From an uncultured Bacteroidia bacterium (GTDB taxonomy: Bacteria > Bacteroidota > Bacteroidia > Bacteroidales > F082), in the NCBI GenBank assembly GCA_902774295.1, contig CACYHP010000002.1:124001-188000 (forward strand): 64,000 nt of DNA. Reading direction: 5' to 3'. The notes beneath the pieces are model-generated. The model saw only the letters and a program-made list of their open reading frames with translations, was not told the DNA's origin and searched no databases. Position numbers and translations under genes: made by a program. Below are positions 23,777 to 33,597 of the stretch, piece by piece (the first letter of the stretch is position 1; the number at the start of each line of letters is the position of its first letter).

Positions 23777-25390
23777 ATGAGAAGAATCATTACATTATCA
23801 TTACTCTTCGCATTGTTTTTAGGATTAACACAATGCAAAAAAGAAAGTGCCGCACCTATCGACGGCAAAACACTCGCCATTACACTTAACGCCAGCTGCG
23901 GCAGCGAAAGAAGCACATTCTTACCTGGACCGGGAACATTCGTCTGGACAGGCAGTGCTGCAACAGAATACATCAACGTGAGCGGCAGCGAAAGCGGATA
24001 CCTCGGACAACTGAGCTGCAACAACGATGAAGGCAGCTTCTCTGGAAGCATAACAGAGCCGGAGGTCGGCGAAGACATTTATTTCTTCTATCTCGGCAAC
24101 GGCGACCATGCGGCGGCAACAGAGTTGAGCCTCTCCAATCAATCTGCAGATGCAGCAAATATTACAAATCATCTTATCGCCATCAGCAATGCTGTGCCAT
24201 ATTCAGGACAGACCTCTTTCAACGTCACACTTGAAATCAAGATTGCCATCGCACGTTTCAATGTGAGCGGATTCACAAGCCCGGCAAACCTGGCTGAGGG
24301 TGTCAGCATCAGCGGCGAGGATGTCTACAAAAACGTCACAATCGATTACAAACAGGGTAAAGTCACAGGCAACGAGAAAGGTAAAATCCTTATCGGCAAT
24401 GCCAGCACCGACAAATTTGTGGTTATGATTCCTTCAGTATCATCAGCCACGACCATCAACTTCGAAAGCGAAAGCCGCATTGGCTCACTCAGATTCGGCA
24501 CAGGCATACAAGCAGGCAAATACTATGGGACCGTCGAAGCCGGACATGTCATGCCAATGACCGTCACCCCTGCCAACAAAATCTTCTTCTCAACATCAGC
24601 GGCAACCAAAGTCGCATTCTCCAAAGGCAACCTTCAGTACACCCGCACAAGCACTGATGCCGACTGGAGCACCGGCACATGGAGCTTCATGACAAACCAG
24701 TATGACATCGTGGAGAACAACGGAGCCGTTAGCACTGACTATGCCAGCCAGACCGCTATCGGTTTGTTTGGATGGGGTCAAAGCGGTGCCACCGACAGCC
24801 AACATGGTGAGTTAAAACCAAACCGTACCGATATCGAAAACTACTGTTCCGAATATGAAGACCTCACCAACACCGTATTCGACTGGGGCGTAAGAAACTC
24901 TGCCGACATCACCAATGGTGAGGGTTACTCATGGCGCACCCCTTCTAAAGCTGAATTTGAGTGGCTGTTGGGTGTCAACGTGGGAGAACCCGTTCCTGGC
25001 ACCAACTGCCGCAACGTCACCAACAGATGGTTGTTGGCAACCATAAACGCTGGCGGCAGCAACCATAACGGACTTATCATATTCCCAGACATATTCTCAT
25101 TTGATTTGACAGGCTACACCTGCAACGATATGACCGATTGGGCTGCTGTCGACGCAGCCGACTGGACTGCCATGGAAGACGCAGGTGCCATTTTCCTCCC
25201 TACAGCAGGATATCGTTTCCGTGATGGCATTTACATCAGCGAAGTCGGGTCTAATGGTTATTATTGGACTTCAAGATGGGGCACTTCCGGTAAAGCTTGG
25301 GAGATAGACATCCAATACAACAGCGTGGGCATCAACATGCCGTTCAGCAGCAACGGCTTCTCCGTCCGTCTTGTCCGCGATTTGCAATAA
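23777..25390 (+). CDS. Fimbrillin-like lipoprotein with C-terminal FISUMP-like domain (cassette locus 3)
   Basis: A 537-residue lipoprotein, lipobox LGLTQC with Cys20. The N-terminal half parallels the other two cassette lipoproteins in layout (beta-rich, SGYLGQLSCNN, GSFSGSITEP, IYFFYLGNGD) but is more diverged. The C-terminal half from about 275 carries KVAFSKGNLQYTRT, GTWSFMTNQYDIVE, TVFDWGVRN, YSWRTPSKAEFEWLL, then FLPTAGYR, GYYWTS and FSVRLVRDL, the same domain as the last half of the gene at 1072-2523. The pair of loci 1 and 3 therefore share both domains, while locus 2 has a beta-helix instead. A two-directional terminator follows. Confidence 0.8.
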   Translation: MRRIITLSLLFALFLGLTQCKKESAAPIDGKTLAITLNASCGSERSTFLPGPGTFVWTGSAATEYINVSGSESGYLGQLSCNNDEGSFSGSITEPEVGEDIYFFYLGNGDHAAATELSLSNQSADAANITNHLIAISNAVPYSGQTSFNVTLEIKIAIARFNVSGFTSPANLAEGVSISGEDVYKNVTIDYKQGKVTGNEKGKILIGNASTDKFVVMIPSVSSATTINFESESRIGSLRFGTGIQAGKYYGTVEAGHVMPMTVTPANKIFFSTSAATKVAFSKGNLQYTRTSTDADWSTGTWSFMTNQYDIVENNGAVSTDYASQTAIGLFGWGQSGATDSQHGELKPNRTDIENYCSEYEDLTNTVFDWGVRNSADITNGEGYSWRTPSKAEFEWLLGVNVGEPVPGTNCRNVTNRWLLATINAGGSNHNGLIIFPDIFSFDLTGYTCNDMTDWAAVDAADWTAMEDAGAIFLPTAGYRFRDGIYISEVGSNGYYWTSRWGTSGKAWEIDIQYNSVGINMPFSSNGFSVRLVRDLQ

Positions 25391-25411
25391 CAATTATTCC
25401 CCCCATATGTC

Positions 25412-25447
25412 AAAAGTCATGTCGTCTACAAAGATGACATGACTTTT
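25412..25447. terminator. Bidirectional terminator after cassette locus 3
   Basis: AAAAGTCATGTCGTC (25412-25426) pairs with GATGACATGACTTTT (25433-25447), with A-runs and T-runs on both sides, between convergent genes. Confidence 0.85.
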
Positions 25448-25476
25448 TTTTCGCAAAATAAATACAGAAAACTATA

Positions 25477-26229
25477 TCATTTAAAGTAGTATTGTCCCTT
25501 CCCTTTTGTCTTTTTCCCGTACTGAATAGCATGTTTCGGGCAATGATGGTAGCAGGCGTCGCAGGTGTTGCAGTTGCCGTGCCACTTCGGACGACCTTCC
25601 TCCAGCGTGATGTTCTGCATCGGGCACACCAGGGTGCACATGCCACATGAGATACATGCGTCGGTGCTGAAAAACGGCTCGTCGCTCGCCCATTTGTAGA
25701 AACCGCTGCCGATGACGTTGCTCTTGAAGCGCGGGAAAGCGCCTTTTATCATGTCGGAAAACACCGTCTTAGATTTAATCATCTCAATCACCTTAGGCAG
25801 TTTTTCCTTGGCTTTCGCGATTTTTTCGTTAGCCACCTCTTCCCTGTCGACTGTCATCCCCATCATGTTGACGTAGGTGTTAGGCATCTTGAAGCAATAA
25901 GCCGCGTTAAGCTCTAAGCCTCTGTCATTCAACTCCTTACGGAAAATCTTCTCGGTCTCGCCAACGTTGTCACCGCATGTCACGGCTGTCCAGACGTATG
26001 ATGGTTTGCCATTGACAATCAATTTCTCGACAAATTCCTCCACGAGATGAGGCGGACGCCACGAATAAATAGGGAATACGAAGCCGAGCATCTCACCTTC
26101 CGAGAGGTTATATTCATATTGGTTATTACGTTGAGCCTCAGGGATGAAGACGAGGTTGTCGTTCAATTCTTCGGCTATGCTTGTCGCGATAAATTTGCTG
26201 TTTCCGCAGCCGGAATAGTAGAAAATCAT
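25477..26229 (-). CDS. EFR1 family ferredoxin (flavodoxin plus two [4Fe-4S] clusters)
   Basis: A 250-residue cytoplasmic protein. The N-terminal flavodoxin-like domain begins MIFYYSGCGNSKFIA and has FVFPIYSWRPP and TCGDNVG at the FMN loops. The C-terminal part has two complete cluster motifs, CISCGMCTLVCP (Cys192, 195, 198, 202) and CNTCDACYHHCP (Cys220, 223, 226, 230). EFR1 proteins are anaerobic electron carriers whose partners are mostly unknown. It lies 10 bp behind the iron alcohol dehydrogenase gene, so shared transcription is likely. Confidence 0.92.
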   Translation of the reverse strand: MIFYYSGCGNSKFIATSIAEELNDNLVFIPEAQRNNQYEYNLSEGEMLGFVFPIYSWRPPHLVEEFVEKLIVNGKPSYVWTAVTCGDNVGETEKIFRKELNDRGLELNAAYCFKMPNTYVNMMGMTVDREEVANEKIAKAKEKLPKVIEMIKSKTVFSDMIKGAFPRFKSNVIGSGFYKWASDEPFFSTDACISCGMCTLVCPMQNITLEEGRPKWHGNCNTCDACYHHCPKHAIQYGKKTKGKGQYYFK

Positions 26230-26239
26230 AACTAAAAAA

Positions 26240-27418
26240 TTATCTCATGCACATCTCAAAAATCTTTTCGACATCCTTCTGCTGAAGGTGTTTGAAGCCT
26301 TTCAACGTTCCTCCGTTGACCGCTTTCTTTGCCATGATAGCGAAGTTGGTTTCGTCGATGCCCACCTCCGGGAAGGTGCGTTTCAGCTGTAAGGTGTTGA
26401 AGAGGAAGTCGCTGAGTGCCGCGATAGCTTTCTTTGCGATCTCCATTTTAGGCAGTTTTGCATCTATGCCGAACACGTTGACGCCGAACTGCACATATTT
26501 GTCGACGGTTATCTCGTCGAGGCAGTATTCCATCCAACGTGGCGTGATGATGGCGAGGCCTAATCCGTGGGTGATGTCGTAAATTGCCGACACCTCATGT
26601 TCTATCGGGTGGCAGCTCCAAGGCTGGCGTTTGCCGCCGTCGATGAATCCGTTGATTGCCCACGACGAGGTCCACATCAGGTTGGCGCGTGCCTCGTAGT
26701 TGTCGGGCTCGCGCATGGCTATCGGTGCGTATTTGATGATGGTCTTCATCATGCCTTCCATGAAGCAGTCAAGCATGTAAAGGTCGAGGTTGTTGTTGAA
26801 ATACACCTCGAAGATATGTGAGAGCATGTCGGCGGCACCGCAAGCTGTCTGATAAGGGCTCACCGTGAAGGTGTTCGTTGGGTCGAGGAACGATGCCTTC
26901 GGCAGCATGGCCGGGGCGAGGCGACCTATCTTGTCTTTCGTCTCCGGGTTGCTGATGACGCCACCCATGTCCATCTCCGAGCCTGTTGCTGAAAGGGTGA
27001 GGATCGTCACTATAGGCAATGCCTTCTCTATTGGCGAGCGTTTGCTGAGGTCGAGGAAATCCCACGGGTCGTGGTCGACGCAGGCACCTGCCGCCATGAA
27101 CTTGGTGGCGTCGATGGTGGAGCCGCCGCCGACAGCAAGAAGCACGTCGATATGGTGTTCCTTGCACATCTGGGCACCCTTGCGCACCGAGTCGATGCGT
27201 GGGTTAGGCTCGATACCCGAGAGCTCGAAGAGCTCGAGGCCGGCGTCATGGATCTCTTTCACCACACGGTCGTAAAGCCCGATCTTCTTGATGGAGCCGC
27301 CGCCGTAGGTCATGAGCACGCGCTTGCCGTATTTCTTCAGCTCCGCGCCGAGATTATTCATTTGGTCCTTGCCAAAATATACCTTTGTAGGGATGTAATA
27401 AACGAAGTCGTTGATCAT
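26240..27418 (-). CDS. Iron-containing alcohol dehydrogenase (butanol dehydrogenase type)
   Basis: A 392-residue group III alcohol dehydrogenase starting INDFVYYIPTKVYFGKDQM. The cofactor-binding GGGST is at 97-101, and the HPIEHEVSAIYDITHGLGLAI segment supplies two of the metal-binding His; DMLSH supplies another. It closely follows the layout of NADPH-dependent butanol/aldehyde reductases (BdhA/YqhD type) that reduce aldehydes in fermentation. It is between an unknown lipoprotein gene (26 bp upstream) and EFR1 (10 bp downstream). Confidence 0.93.
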   Translation of the reverse strand: MINDFVYYIPTKVYFGKDQMNNLGAELKKYGKRVLMTYGGGSIKKIGLYDRVVKEIHDAGLELFELSGIEPNPRIDSVRKGAQMCKEHHIDVLLAVGGGSTIDATKFMAAGACVDHDPWDFLDLSKRSPIEKALPIVTILTLSATGSEMDMGGVISNPETKDKIGRLAPAMLPKASFLDPTNTFTVSPYQTACGAADMLSHIFEVYFNNNLDLYMLDCFMEGMMKTIIKYAPIAMREPDNYEARANLMWTSSWAINGFIDGGKRQPWSCHPIEHEVSAIYDITHGLGLAIITPRWMEYCLDEITVDKYVQFGVNVFGIDAKLPKMEIAKKAIAALSDFLFNTLQLKRTFPEVGIDETNFAIMAKKAVNGGTLKGFKHLQQKDVEKIFEMCMR

Positions 27419-27444
27419 GATAAATACTGTTAAATAAAATATGA

Positions 27445-28914
27445 TTAGAGCGGTATCAGCGTACTGACAACCACGTTGTTGTTTGCGCCCGTCTGGCTCT
27501 GTACGCGTGTCACGCCGCGCTCCAGACCGGTCACATCGGTGACAAGGGTCACAGTTGAGCCGTCAGCCTTGATCACACTCTCGATGAACGCCATGACGTC
27601 ACCGTCGTAGTTACACTCGGTGCAGATGTTATATAATGGCACCTGCGAACGGTCGACAGACACATCCTCGATGGTCATTGTAGCAAGGTCGTAAATCGTG
27701 AAACGCGTCAAGCCATTAGCCATAACAGGCTTGTAGCAGTGACCTTCGGCGTCGAATTCCGAATAAAACGGCCAATCCGAAGGAAGAGTGTTCGATGTCA
27801 GCTGATAAGTAGTTGAATTAAAGGTCCATTTTGTCTGACCATCAATCCATGAATAATTCTCTTCATCGCTGATATAAACTGTTGCATACCCTGAATCTTC
27901 GGTGAAATAACCATCGGTCACATACGTTCCGGTAGCCACATCGCCGTTGATATCGACACGATAAATTGTTGGAGTCCAGTCGCCGTGTATCGACACGAAA
28001 TATTTACCGTTTATGCAACGCATTGTAGGTCCGTAATTATAATCTAATAAACTTGGAATACCTTGAATTGCCGGCAGAGTGCCGTCAGAAGCCATGATAG
28101 CTGCCACATGCGGTGTATTGCTGCCATAGCTGATACATGTGCCGAGATGTCCGGCGTTGTCTGTGACGGCGTATGCGATGTTGATGGGCTGTGTCTCAGT
28201 ACCAGGCATCACATTGATAACATTGACATTATCGCCATTTATGCGAAGCTTACTCAATCCACCATAATATGAGCCCGAGGCGAGATATATGTCGTTGCCC
28301 ACCTGAGCAATAAGTCCCAGCTTACGCAGTCTTTCACCGCTCAATTCGCCATCGAGAGGCATTCCATTGTCGAAAATCCAAGGGATATTCGGGCCTCCCC
28401 AATATTTAAGGTTTCCCATCGGGAATCTGGGAGCGACCTCGTTAAGGTCGTAAATCTTACCATCGCTACGGCGGAGAAGGAAGTTCTCCCCCCAGTCAGA
28501 CCACCAGCTGTGCTCCACTGTACCGCGGATACGATCAGCCATATCATCGCTGAAACCGCTATAGTCATCGCACATATAACGGCATCCCATGAGCCAGATG
28601 TAAACGTCACCCACAGGTATCATCTGTGTGATTTGGATTGTGAGATTGCGGCTCAATTCCGAAGCGATACCGCTGTCGTCGCAGTCGTATTCATAAGCCA
28701 TAATCTGCAGATTACCGTTCTCATCGACGCTGTACAGGAATCCGCCATTCTCGCCGTCTTTGGCACCGTCTTTGGCGCCCAAAGCGAGATAACGGGCACC
28801 GTTGAGGTTCACCCTACTCATCTTAAATGAGGAGTCTCCACCCTTTTTATTCTTACACGAAACGCCGCCCAAAACGAGCGCCAGAATGATAAAAACACCT
28901 AATAGCTTTTTCAT
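27445..28914 (-). CDS. Unknown lipoprotein, paralogue of the one at 41818-43308
   Basis: A 489-residue lipoprotein with lipobox GGVSC (Cys20). The mature part starts with a charged linker and SFKMSRVNLNGARYLALG. Shared with the gene at 41818-43308 are: an opening MTFKKMDL/MSRVNL-like strand and an ALA-x2-PAKD / ALGAKDGAKD block; LYSVDENGNLQIMAYE; a short W-x-W or WLMGCRYMCDD block; LLRRSDGKIYDL; and a C-terminal end of form VVSTLIPL. Beta-rich throughout, suggesting a propeller-like repeat, but no named family is recognised. It precedes the alcohol dehydrogenase by 26 bp on the same strand. Function unknown. Confidence 0.7.
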   Translation of the reverse strand: MKKLLGVFIILALVLGGVSCKNKKGGDSSFKMSRVNLNGARYLALGAKDGAKDGENGGFLYSVDENGNLQIMAYEYDCDDSGIASELSRNLTIQITQMIPVGDVYIWLMGCRYMCDDYSGFSDDMADRIRGTVEHSWWSDWGENFLLRRSDGKIYDLNEVAPRFPMGNLKYWGGPNIPWIFDNGMPLDGELSGERLRKLGLIAQVGNDIYLASGSYYGGLSKLRINGDNVNVINVMPGTETQPINIAYAVTDNAGHLGTCISYGSNTPHVAAIMASDGTLPAIQGIPSLLDYNYGPTMRCINGKYFVSIHGDWTPTIYRVDINGDVATGTYVTDGYFTEDSGYATVYISDEENYSWIDGQTKWTFNSTTYQLTSNTLPSDWPFYSEFDAEGHCYKPVMANGLTRFTIYDLATMTIEDVSVDRSQVPLYNICTECNYDGDVMAFIESVIKADGSTVTLVTDVTGLERGVTRVQSQTGANNNVVVSTLIPL

Positions 28915-28966
28915 GATTAATGTTTTTTAGGTTAATAATCGACTTAACTGGTTAGAAATCAGGCCA

Positions 28967-28974
28967 CAAAGGTA
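28967..28974 (-). promoter_or_regulatory. -7 box (TACCTTTG) of the unknown lipoprotein gene
   Basis: Minus-strand TACCTTTG, 52 bp before the start at 28914; the same box precedes the paralogue at 43334-43341. Confidence 0.55.
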
Positions 28975-29009
28975 ACAACTAAATTTCAAATTACCAAATA
29001 AAATGCGAT

Positions 29010-30611
29010 TTATTTTGTGATGCAGGCCTTCACGAAATTCATAAACAGCGGATGCGGATGCAGCACCGTCGACGAATACTCTGGGTGGAACTGCGTTCCG
29101 ATATACCAGCGAAGCTCAGGAATCTCAACGATTTCCACAAGTTTTGACTCAGGGTTGAACCCGACGCAGTGCATGCCGTTTTTCTCGTATTCTTCGCGAT
29201 ATTTGTCGTTAAACTCATAACGGTGGCGGTGACGTTCGCGCACCATCGGTTTCTCGCCGTAGGCTTCCCATGTGCGGCTGCCGTTGACGAGCTCGCAGTC
29301 GTACGCGCCGAGACGCATGGTGCCGCCCATCTGGGTGATGTTCTTCTGTTCTTCCATCATGTCGATGACGTTGTGCGGCGTCACAGGGTCCATCTCGCTG
29401 CTGTTGGCGTCGGCGTAACCGAGCACGTTGCGTGCAAACTCGATGACCATCATCTGCATGCCGAGACAGATGCCAAAGGTAGGAATATCGTGGGTTCTCG
29501 TGTATTCCGCAGCGATGATTTTGCCTTCGATGCCACGCTGGCCGAAGCCCGGACAGATGACGATGCCTGCCATGCCTTTCAGCATCTCGGCGACGTTGTC
29601 TTTTGTGATATGTTCGCTGTTGACGAAATGTATCTTGACCTTGTAATCGTTGTATGTTCCGGCGTGTGCGAGGCTCTCGCGGATGCTTTTGTAGGCATCC
29701 TGAAGGTCGTATTTGCCGACGAGGGCGATGTCGACGGTTTTTGTGGCGTTTTTGCGGCGTTCCAAGAAGTCATGCCACGCGCCGAGTTCCGGTGTCGGTC
29801 CGACTTCCATGCCCATTTTCTTTAAGATGATGGCATCCAGGCCCTGGCGCTGCATGTTGACCGGCACCTCGTAGATGCTTGGCAGGTCTTGGCTTTGTAT
29901 GACGGCATCCACGTCGACGTTGCAGAAATGAGCGACCTTCAAACGAAGATCCTCGCTGAGTTCGTGTTCAGTTCTCAGCACCAGCACCTCCGGCTGGATT
30001 CCCAGTCCTTGCAGCTGTTTCACGCTGGTCTGTGTAGGCTTGGTCTTGAGCTCGCCTGCTGCAGCGAGGTAAGGAACGTATGTCAAATGTACATTTAGAG
30101 CGCGTTGCGGTCCGAGCTCCCAACGAAGCTGACGTATAGCCTCGAGGAACGGCTGTCCCTCGATGTCGCCGATGGTGCCACCGATCTCAGTGATGACGAA
30201 ATCGAAGTGTTCCTTGGTGGCGTTGAGCAGGATACGACGTTTTATCTCGTCGGTGATATGAGGCACCACCTGTATCGTCTTGCCGAGATAGTCGCCACGG
30301 CGCTCACGTTCGATGACGCTGAGGTATATCCTACCAGTCGTCACGCTGTTGTCACGTGTCGTCTCGATGCCAGTGAAACGCTCATAATGACCGAGGTCGA
30401 GGTCTGTCTCGAAGCCGTCGGCTGTGACGTAGCATTCGCCGTGCTCGTAAGGGTTCAGCGTGCCCGGGTCAACGTTGATGTAAGGGTCGAATTTCTGGAT
30501 TGTTATCTTGTAACCGCGGGCCTGAAGAAGTTTGCCCAGCGAGGCGGAGATGATGCCCTTCCCTAACGAAGACGCCACACCTCCCGTGATGAAAATGTAT
30601 CTTGTTTCCAT
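29010..30611 (-). CDS. pyrG: CTP synthase
   Basis: A 533-residue enzyme that makes CTP from UTP, ATP and glutamine. The start METRYIFITGGVASSLGKG is chosen over an upstream in-frame Met because it is the conserved N-terminus. The synthetase domain has the P-loop at SSLGKG and KFDPYINVDPGTLNPYEHGE; the C-terminal glutaminase domain has the nucleophile Cys382 in GICLGMQMM and the terminal QFHPEYSS His-Glu pair. Length and order are standard. It appears to be transcribed alone, with TATTTTTG at 30627-30634 on the minus strand. Confidence 0.98.
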   Translation of the reverse strand: METRYIFITGGVASSLGKGIISASLGKLLQARGYKITIQKFDPYINVDPGTLNPYEHGECYVTADGFETDLDLGHYERFTGIETTRDNSVTTGRIYLSVIERERRGDYLGKTIQVVPHITDEIKRRILLNATKEHFDFVITEIGGTIGDIEGQPFLEAIRQLRWELGPQRALNVHLTYVPYLAAAGELKTKPTQTSVKQLQGLGIQPEVLVLRTEHELSEDLRLKVAHFCNVDVDAVIQSQDLPSIYEVPVNMQRQGLDAIILKKMGMEVGPTPELGAWHDFLERRKNATKTVDIALVGKYDLQDAYKSIRESLAHAGTYNDYKVKIHFVNSEHITKDNVAEMLKGMAGIVICPGFGQRGIEGKIIAAEYTRTHDIPTFGICLGMQMMVIEFARNVLGYADANSSEMDPVTPHNVIDMMEEQKNITQMGGTMRLGAYDCELVNGSRTWEAYGEKPMVRERHRHRYEFNDKYREEYEKNGMHCVGFNPESKLVEIVEIPELRWYIGTQFHPEYSSTVLHPHPLFMNFVKACITK

Positions 30612-30626
30612 ATTATTTTGAAAAGG

Positions 30627-30634
30627 CAAAAATA
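30627..30634 (-). promoter_or_regulatory. -7 box (TATTTTTG) of pyrG
   Basis: Minus-strand TATTTTTG 15 bp before the chosen start at 30611; it overlaps the upstream alternative start codon region, supporting the downstream start. Confidence 0.6.
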
Positions 30635-30719
30635 TAATTTTTTGAGTTTCACGCTACCACTTTTTTTCAACAATTTTATGTTTATTTTGAACACAATTTT
30701 TTCAAATAAAAATAATGTT

Positions 30720-30727
30720 TATATTTG
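30720..30727 (+). promoter_or_regulatory. -7 box (TATATTTG) of the DUF4419 gene
   Basis: TATATTTG lies 24 bp before the ATG at 30752 and would exclude the longer start at 30725. Confidence 0.6.
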
Positions 30728-30751
30728 CAATCGCAAACGAAACATAATCTT

Positions 30752-32152
30752 ATGAAAAGAATTATCATTCCGATATTTATCGCCCTTATCGTGATGACCG
30801 GTTGTGCACAACAGAAACCAGCTGTCACGAAATCAGAAGGCAGCATTACATTTGTCGTCGACGGTGACTTGCCAAGAGTAAAGGAATATTTCTACCCATA
30901 TGATGGCAATAAGCTTGCCAGATATATACTTGATAAAGAAGCAATGTCTGGAGCAAAAAACTACAATATCATTGCCACCAGTTTCGCCAACGAGCAAAAT
31001 ATAAGATTTGAGGGCGAAGACTCATTCTATCAATGCCTCGTATATGCTTATGCCAATCACAGATCCGTCACAATTTCTCCTGATATGATTTGGATGCTTA
31101 TAAGCCAAGGATTTGCACGCTACGTGAATGCGCATGCAGAAAAACTGAGAGAGCAACTGGTTGACCATTCAGAAAAAATGGATTTGGTAATCAATTCGGA
31201 AGTTGATGTGCTTTCTGAAGATGCCGACTGGCCATCTCTTATCGATAATTTCGCTTCGCAAATTGACAAATACACAAAAAACGACATAGCAAAAACCATC
31301 ACTGCCGATTTTTCGACAACTACATCGGTGGAGCGCATCGCATCGCAAATTACGTTGATGGAAAGCGTAAAGTCGTACTTCGAATTCATCGTCACTTATA
31401 TGTCATGCGGCATACCATACATCACGCTTGAAGGTACTCCCAACGATTGGCAGCAAGTACTTGAAAAGACTAGGAAACTCGGCAGCTATGGTAAACTTGG
31501 TAAATGGACCCAAGATTTGGAGCCGATACTCAACGAGTTTATATTCGCCTCCGAGGGACAGCCCAACCACAACTTCTGGCGTCAAATGGTCAAGAAACAA
31601 CGCGTCGACAGGCTGAAAGGCGGCGGTTGCAGTTCGGAAGAGCCCACAAAACTCGACGGATGGATGTTGAAATTGTTCCCAGATGAAAACGGGAACACCC
31701 TTTCAAGCATTTATCACACCAAAAATATGCCAACGGAGTATGTGAAAGTTGGTTTCAAGTATTGTGTCATTGACTCTGGACAAGGCGTGATAACAAACGA
31801 GACTCCGATGGAGCTTTGGGCAGGATTCATCGGAGCCGAAGATGACACCATCAATAACATGCTAACTCCAAAAATCGGCTGGCTTGTGTGTAGCATTTCT
31901 CAAAACAACGACGAACTACTGAAGGAACTCAAAGATAGATGGGCCATCGAGCTTCGCGTCCAAGAGGTGCCAGAAGTGCTTTCACGCATAGAGCACATCA
32001 GAAACTTGAGACTTGAGTTCACAGATAAGGTCGTCATTCCCGAGTGGTTCTATAATATGAGCATCGACAATCTGAGTATTAAAGGCGATGTTACCAAGGA
32101 GGACAAAGCAAAACTTTTGGAGTATTTCCCTAAAGCATACATAAGAAAGTAA
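30752..32152 (+). CDS. DUF4419 domain lipoprotein
   Basis: About 466 residues from MKRIIIPIFIALIVMTGC, with lipobox Cys18. The DUF4419 family is recognised by NIIATSFANEQ, FYQCLVYAYANHRSVTISPDM and WMLISQGFARYVN, then the EFIVTYMSCGIPYITLEGTP and DWQQVLEKTRKL block. The family also occurs in fungi and amoebae; its activity is not known. The start at 30752 is set by the lipoprotein signal and by the promoter. The NUDIX gene begins one base after its stop, so the two probably form an operon. Confidence 0.88.
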   Translation: MKRIIIPIFIALIVMTGCAQQKPAVTKSEGSITFVVDGDLPRVKEYFYPYDGNKLARYILDKEAMSGAKNYNIIATSFANEQNIRFEGEDSFYQCLVYAYANHRSVTISPDMIWMLISQGFARYVNAHAEKLREQLVDHSEKMDLVINSEVDVLSEDADWPSLIDNFASQIDKYTKNDIAKTITADFSTTTSVERIASQITLMESVKSYFEFIVTYMSCGIPYITLEGTPNDWQQVLEKTRKLGSYGKLGKWTQDLEPILNEFIFASEGQPNHNFWRQMVKKQRVDRLKGGGCSSEEPTKLDGWMLKLFPDENGNTLSSIYHTKNMPTEYVKVGFKYCVIDSGQGVITNETPMELWAGFIGAEDDTINNMLTPKIGWLVCSISQNNDELLKELKDRWAIELRVQEVPEVLSRIEHIRNLRLEFTDKVVIPEWFYNMSIDNLSIKGDVTKEDKAKLLEYFPKAYIRK

Positions 32153-32153
32153 T

Positions 32154-32585
32154 ATGGCATTTGTATACGAATATCCCCGTCCTGCTGTCACTGCCGACTG
32201 CGTGGTGATTGCGAAGGAAAATGAGCCGAAAGTGCTGCTCATTCAGCGTGGCAACGAGCCGTTTAAAGGTCAGTGGGCATTCCCGGGCGGCTTCATGAAC
32301 ATGGACGAAACCACCGAGCAATGTGCGGTGCGGGAACTCGAAGAAGAAACAGGATTGAAAGTTACTGAAATCAAGCAAATTGGAGCATATTCGAAGGTCG
32401 ACCGCGACCCTCGCGGAAGGACGGTAACGGTGGCATATCTCGTAGTAATTGACAAGGCTGAAGCCGTAAAAGGTGGCGACGATGCCGCCAAGGCACAGTG
32501 GTTCCCGATTTCCGGTTTGCCGAAGTTAGCTTTTGATCATGAAGAGATTATGAAGGACGCTCAACGTCTTTTTGAGTCTTTATAA
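32154..32585 (+). CDS. NUDIX hydrolase
   Basis: A 143-residue enzyme with the full Nudix box, GGFMNMDETTEQCAVRELEE then ETGL (residues 46-68), which binds the catalytic metals. The opening YPRPAVTADCVVIA and QWAFPGGF are typical of ADP-ribose or (8-oxo-)dGTP pyrophosphatase-like housekeeping members; exact substrate cannot be read. It starts one base after the DUF4419 stop and its 3' end overlaps the end of the convergent AlkZ-like gene by 6 bp. Confidence 0.92.
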   Translation: MAFVYEYPRPAVTADCVVIAKENEPKVLLIQRGNEPFKGQWAFPGGFMNMDETTEQCAVRELEEETGLKVTEIKQIGAYSKVDRDPRGRTVTVAYLVVIDKAEAVKGGDDAAKAQWFPISGLPKLAFDHEEIMKDAQRLFESL

Positions 32586-33597
32586 AACAGCCTTTTTGAA
32601 TTTCATATATTCCTGCCATGCTTTTTGCACCTCCACCTCGTCGTGCTCGTCGAGGAAAAAGTCTGTTTCAAATTTGTCGGAGAAAGGCTTCCAGTTGCCG
32701 CAGATGACGCCGTCTTTTGCTATAATCGGCTGAAAGATGCCGCTGTTGTTATGCGCCTTGTGACTGAGTTCCGGCCGCAGCACTATGTCGCGGCTTTTGT
32801 AGCCGATAAGATACTCGTCGTAAGGCGCCTCGCGTGCGGCAGTCGTCGGTGAGATAGAATGCGCGACGTTTCCATTTTTCGAGATGCAGGTAATCGCCCA
32901 ATAATGCGATGCCTTTCCGGCAGTCGTTGATACCGAGTCCCGACCACCACACGAAATCCTCCAACGTAGCAGGCTGACGGCTTTGGAAATATTTCTTTGC
33001 GAGGCGCATCAAAGCCTCGTCGCGGTCGATGGTCTTGCGAGGTCCGACTTTGTTCTCGGCAAGCGCGTATGTCGCCTTCATCGGCTGTAAGTCGCCACTG
33101 CACAGTGTGCCGGTAAATTCGCCCATTCTGATGTGATATGAGAGGCGGTGGTCGTCCATGGTGATGTCTTTTTCAGCCAACGTCTGCACGAAATCCTCTT
33201 TCGTCACGCTTCTTTTTTCGGCGGCGGTCTGCACCAGAATCTTTCTTATTTTCAAGTATTCCTCTTCGGGAATGTCGATTTTGTTGCTGTGCATCCAGCC
33301 TTTGGTGACGGCTATCGCTTTCGGTGCGCAGAGTTCGAGCATCCACCAGTAGTCGTTGGCAGAGACGAGCTGCCAGGTGCCTCGCATGAGATGCAGACGG
33401 ATAATGTCTCCGTCGGCGAAGGCTTTTTCAAAAGCCTTCGCCGACGGCTTCTTGGTGCGCATCTCCACAGCCCACCGCATCAGGCGGTATTCCTGCGCCT
33501 GCACGGCACCGAGATGGCTCACCACCTCGGCAGGGTCGCTGAACTGAGGCGCCACAAGCTGCTGGTTGAGAAGGCGTATGGCAATAGGATTCATCAC
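32580..33597 (-). pseudogene. AlkZ/YcaQ-like winged-helix DNA-binding protein, frameshifted near the 3' end
   Basis: The N-terminal part (from 33597) has the HTH_42/AlkZ layout: NPIAIRLLNQQLVAP, then GAVQAQEYRLMRWAVEMR with the QxQ pair that is catalytic in AlkZ glycosylases, RGTWQLVSANDYWWML and FVWWSGLG. At about 32836 the frame changes: the original frame reads into a low-quality tail (ALRRVSYRLQKPRH), whereas the other frame continues naturally with EAPYDEYLIGYKSRDIVLRP and ends YMKFKKAVL at 32580, which is the family's real C-terminus. One base gained or two lost near TGCCGCACGCGAGGC explains it. It could be a real pseudogene or an assembly error. It overlaps the upstream S41 gene by 4 bp. 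Confidence 0.85.
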
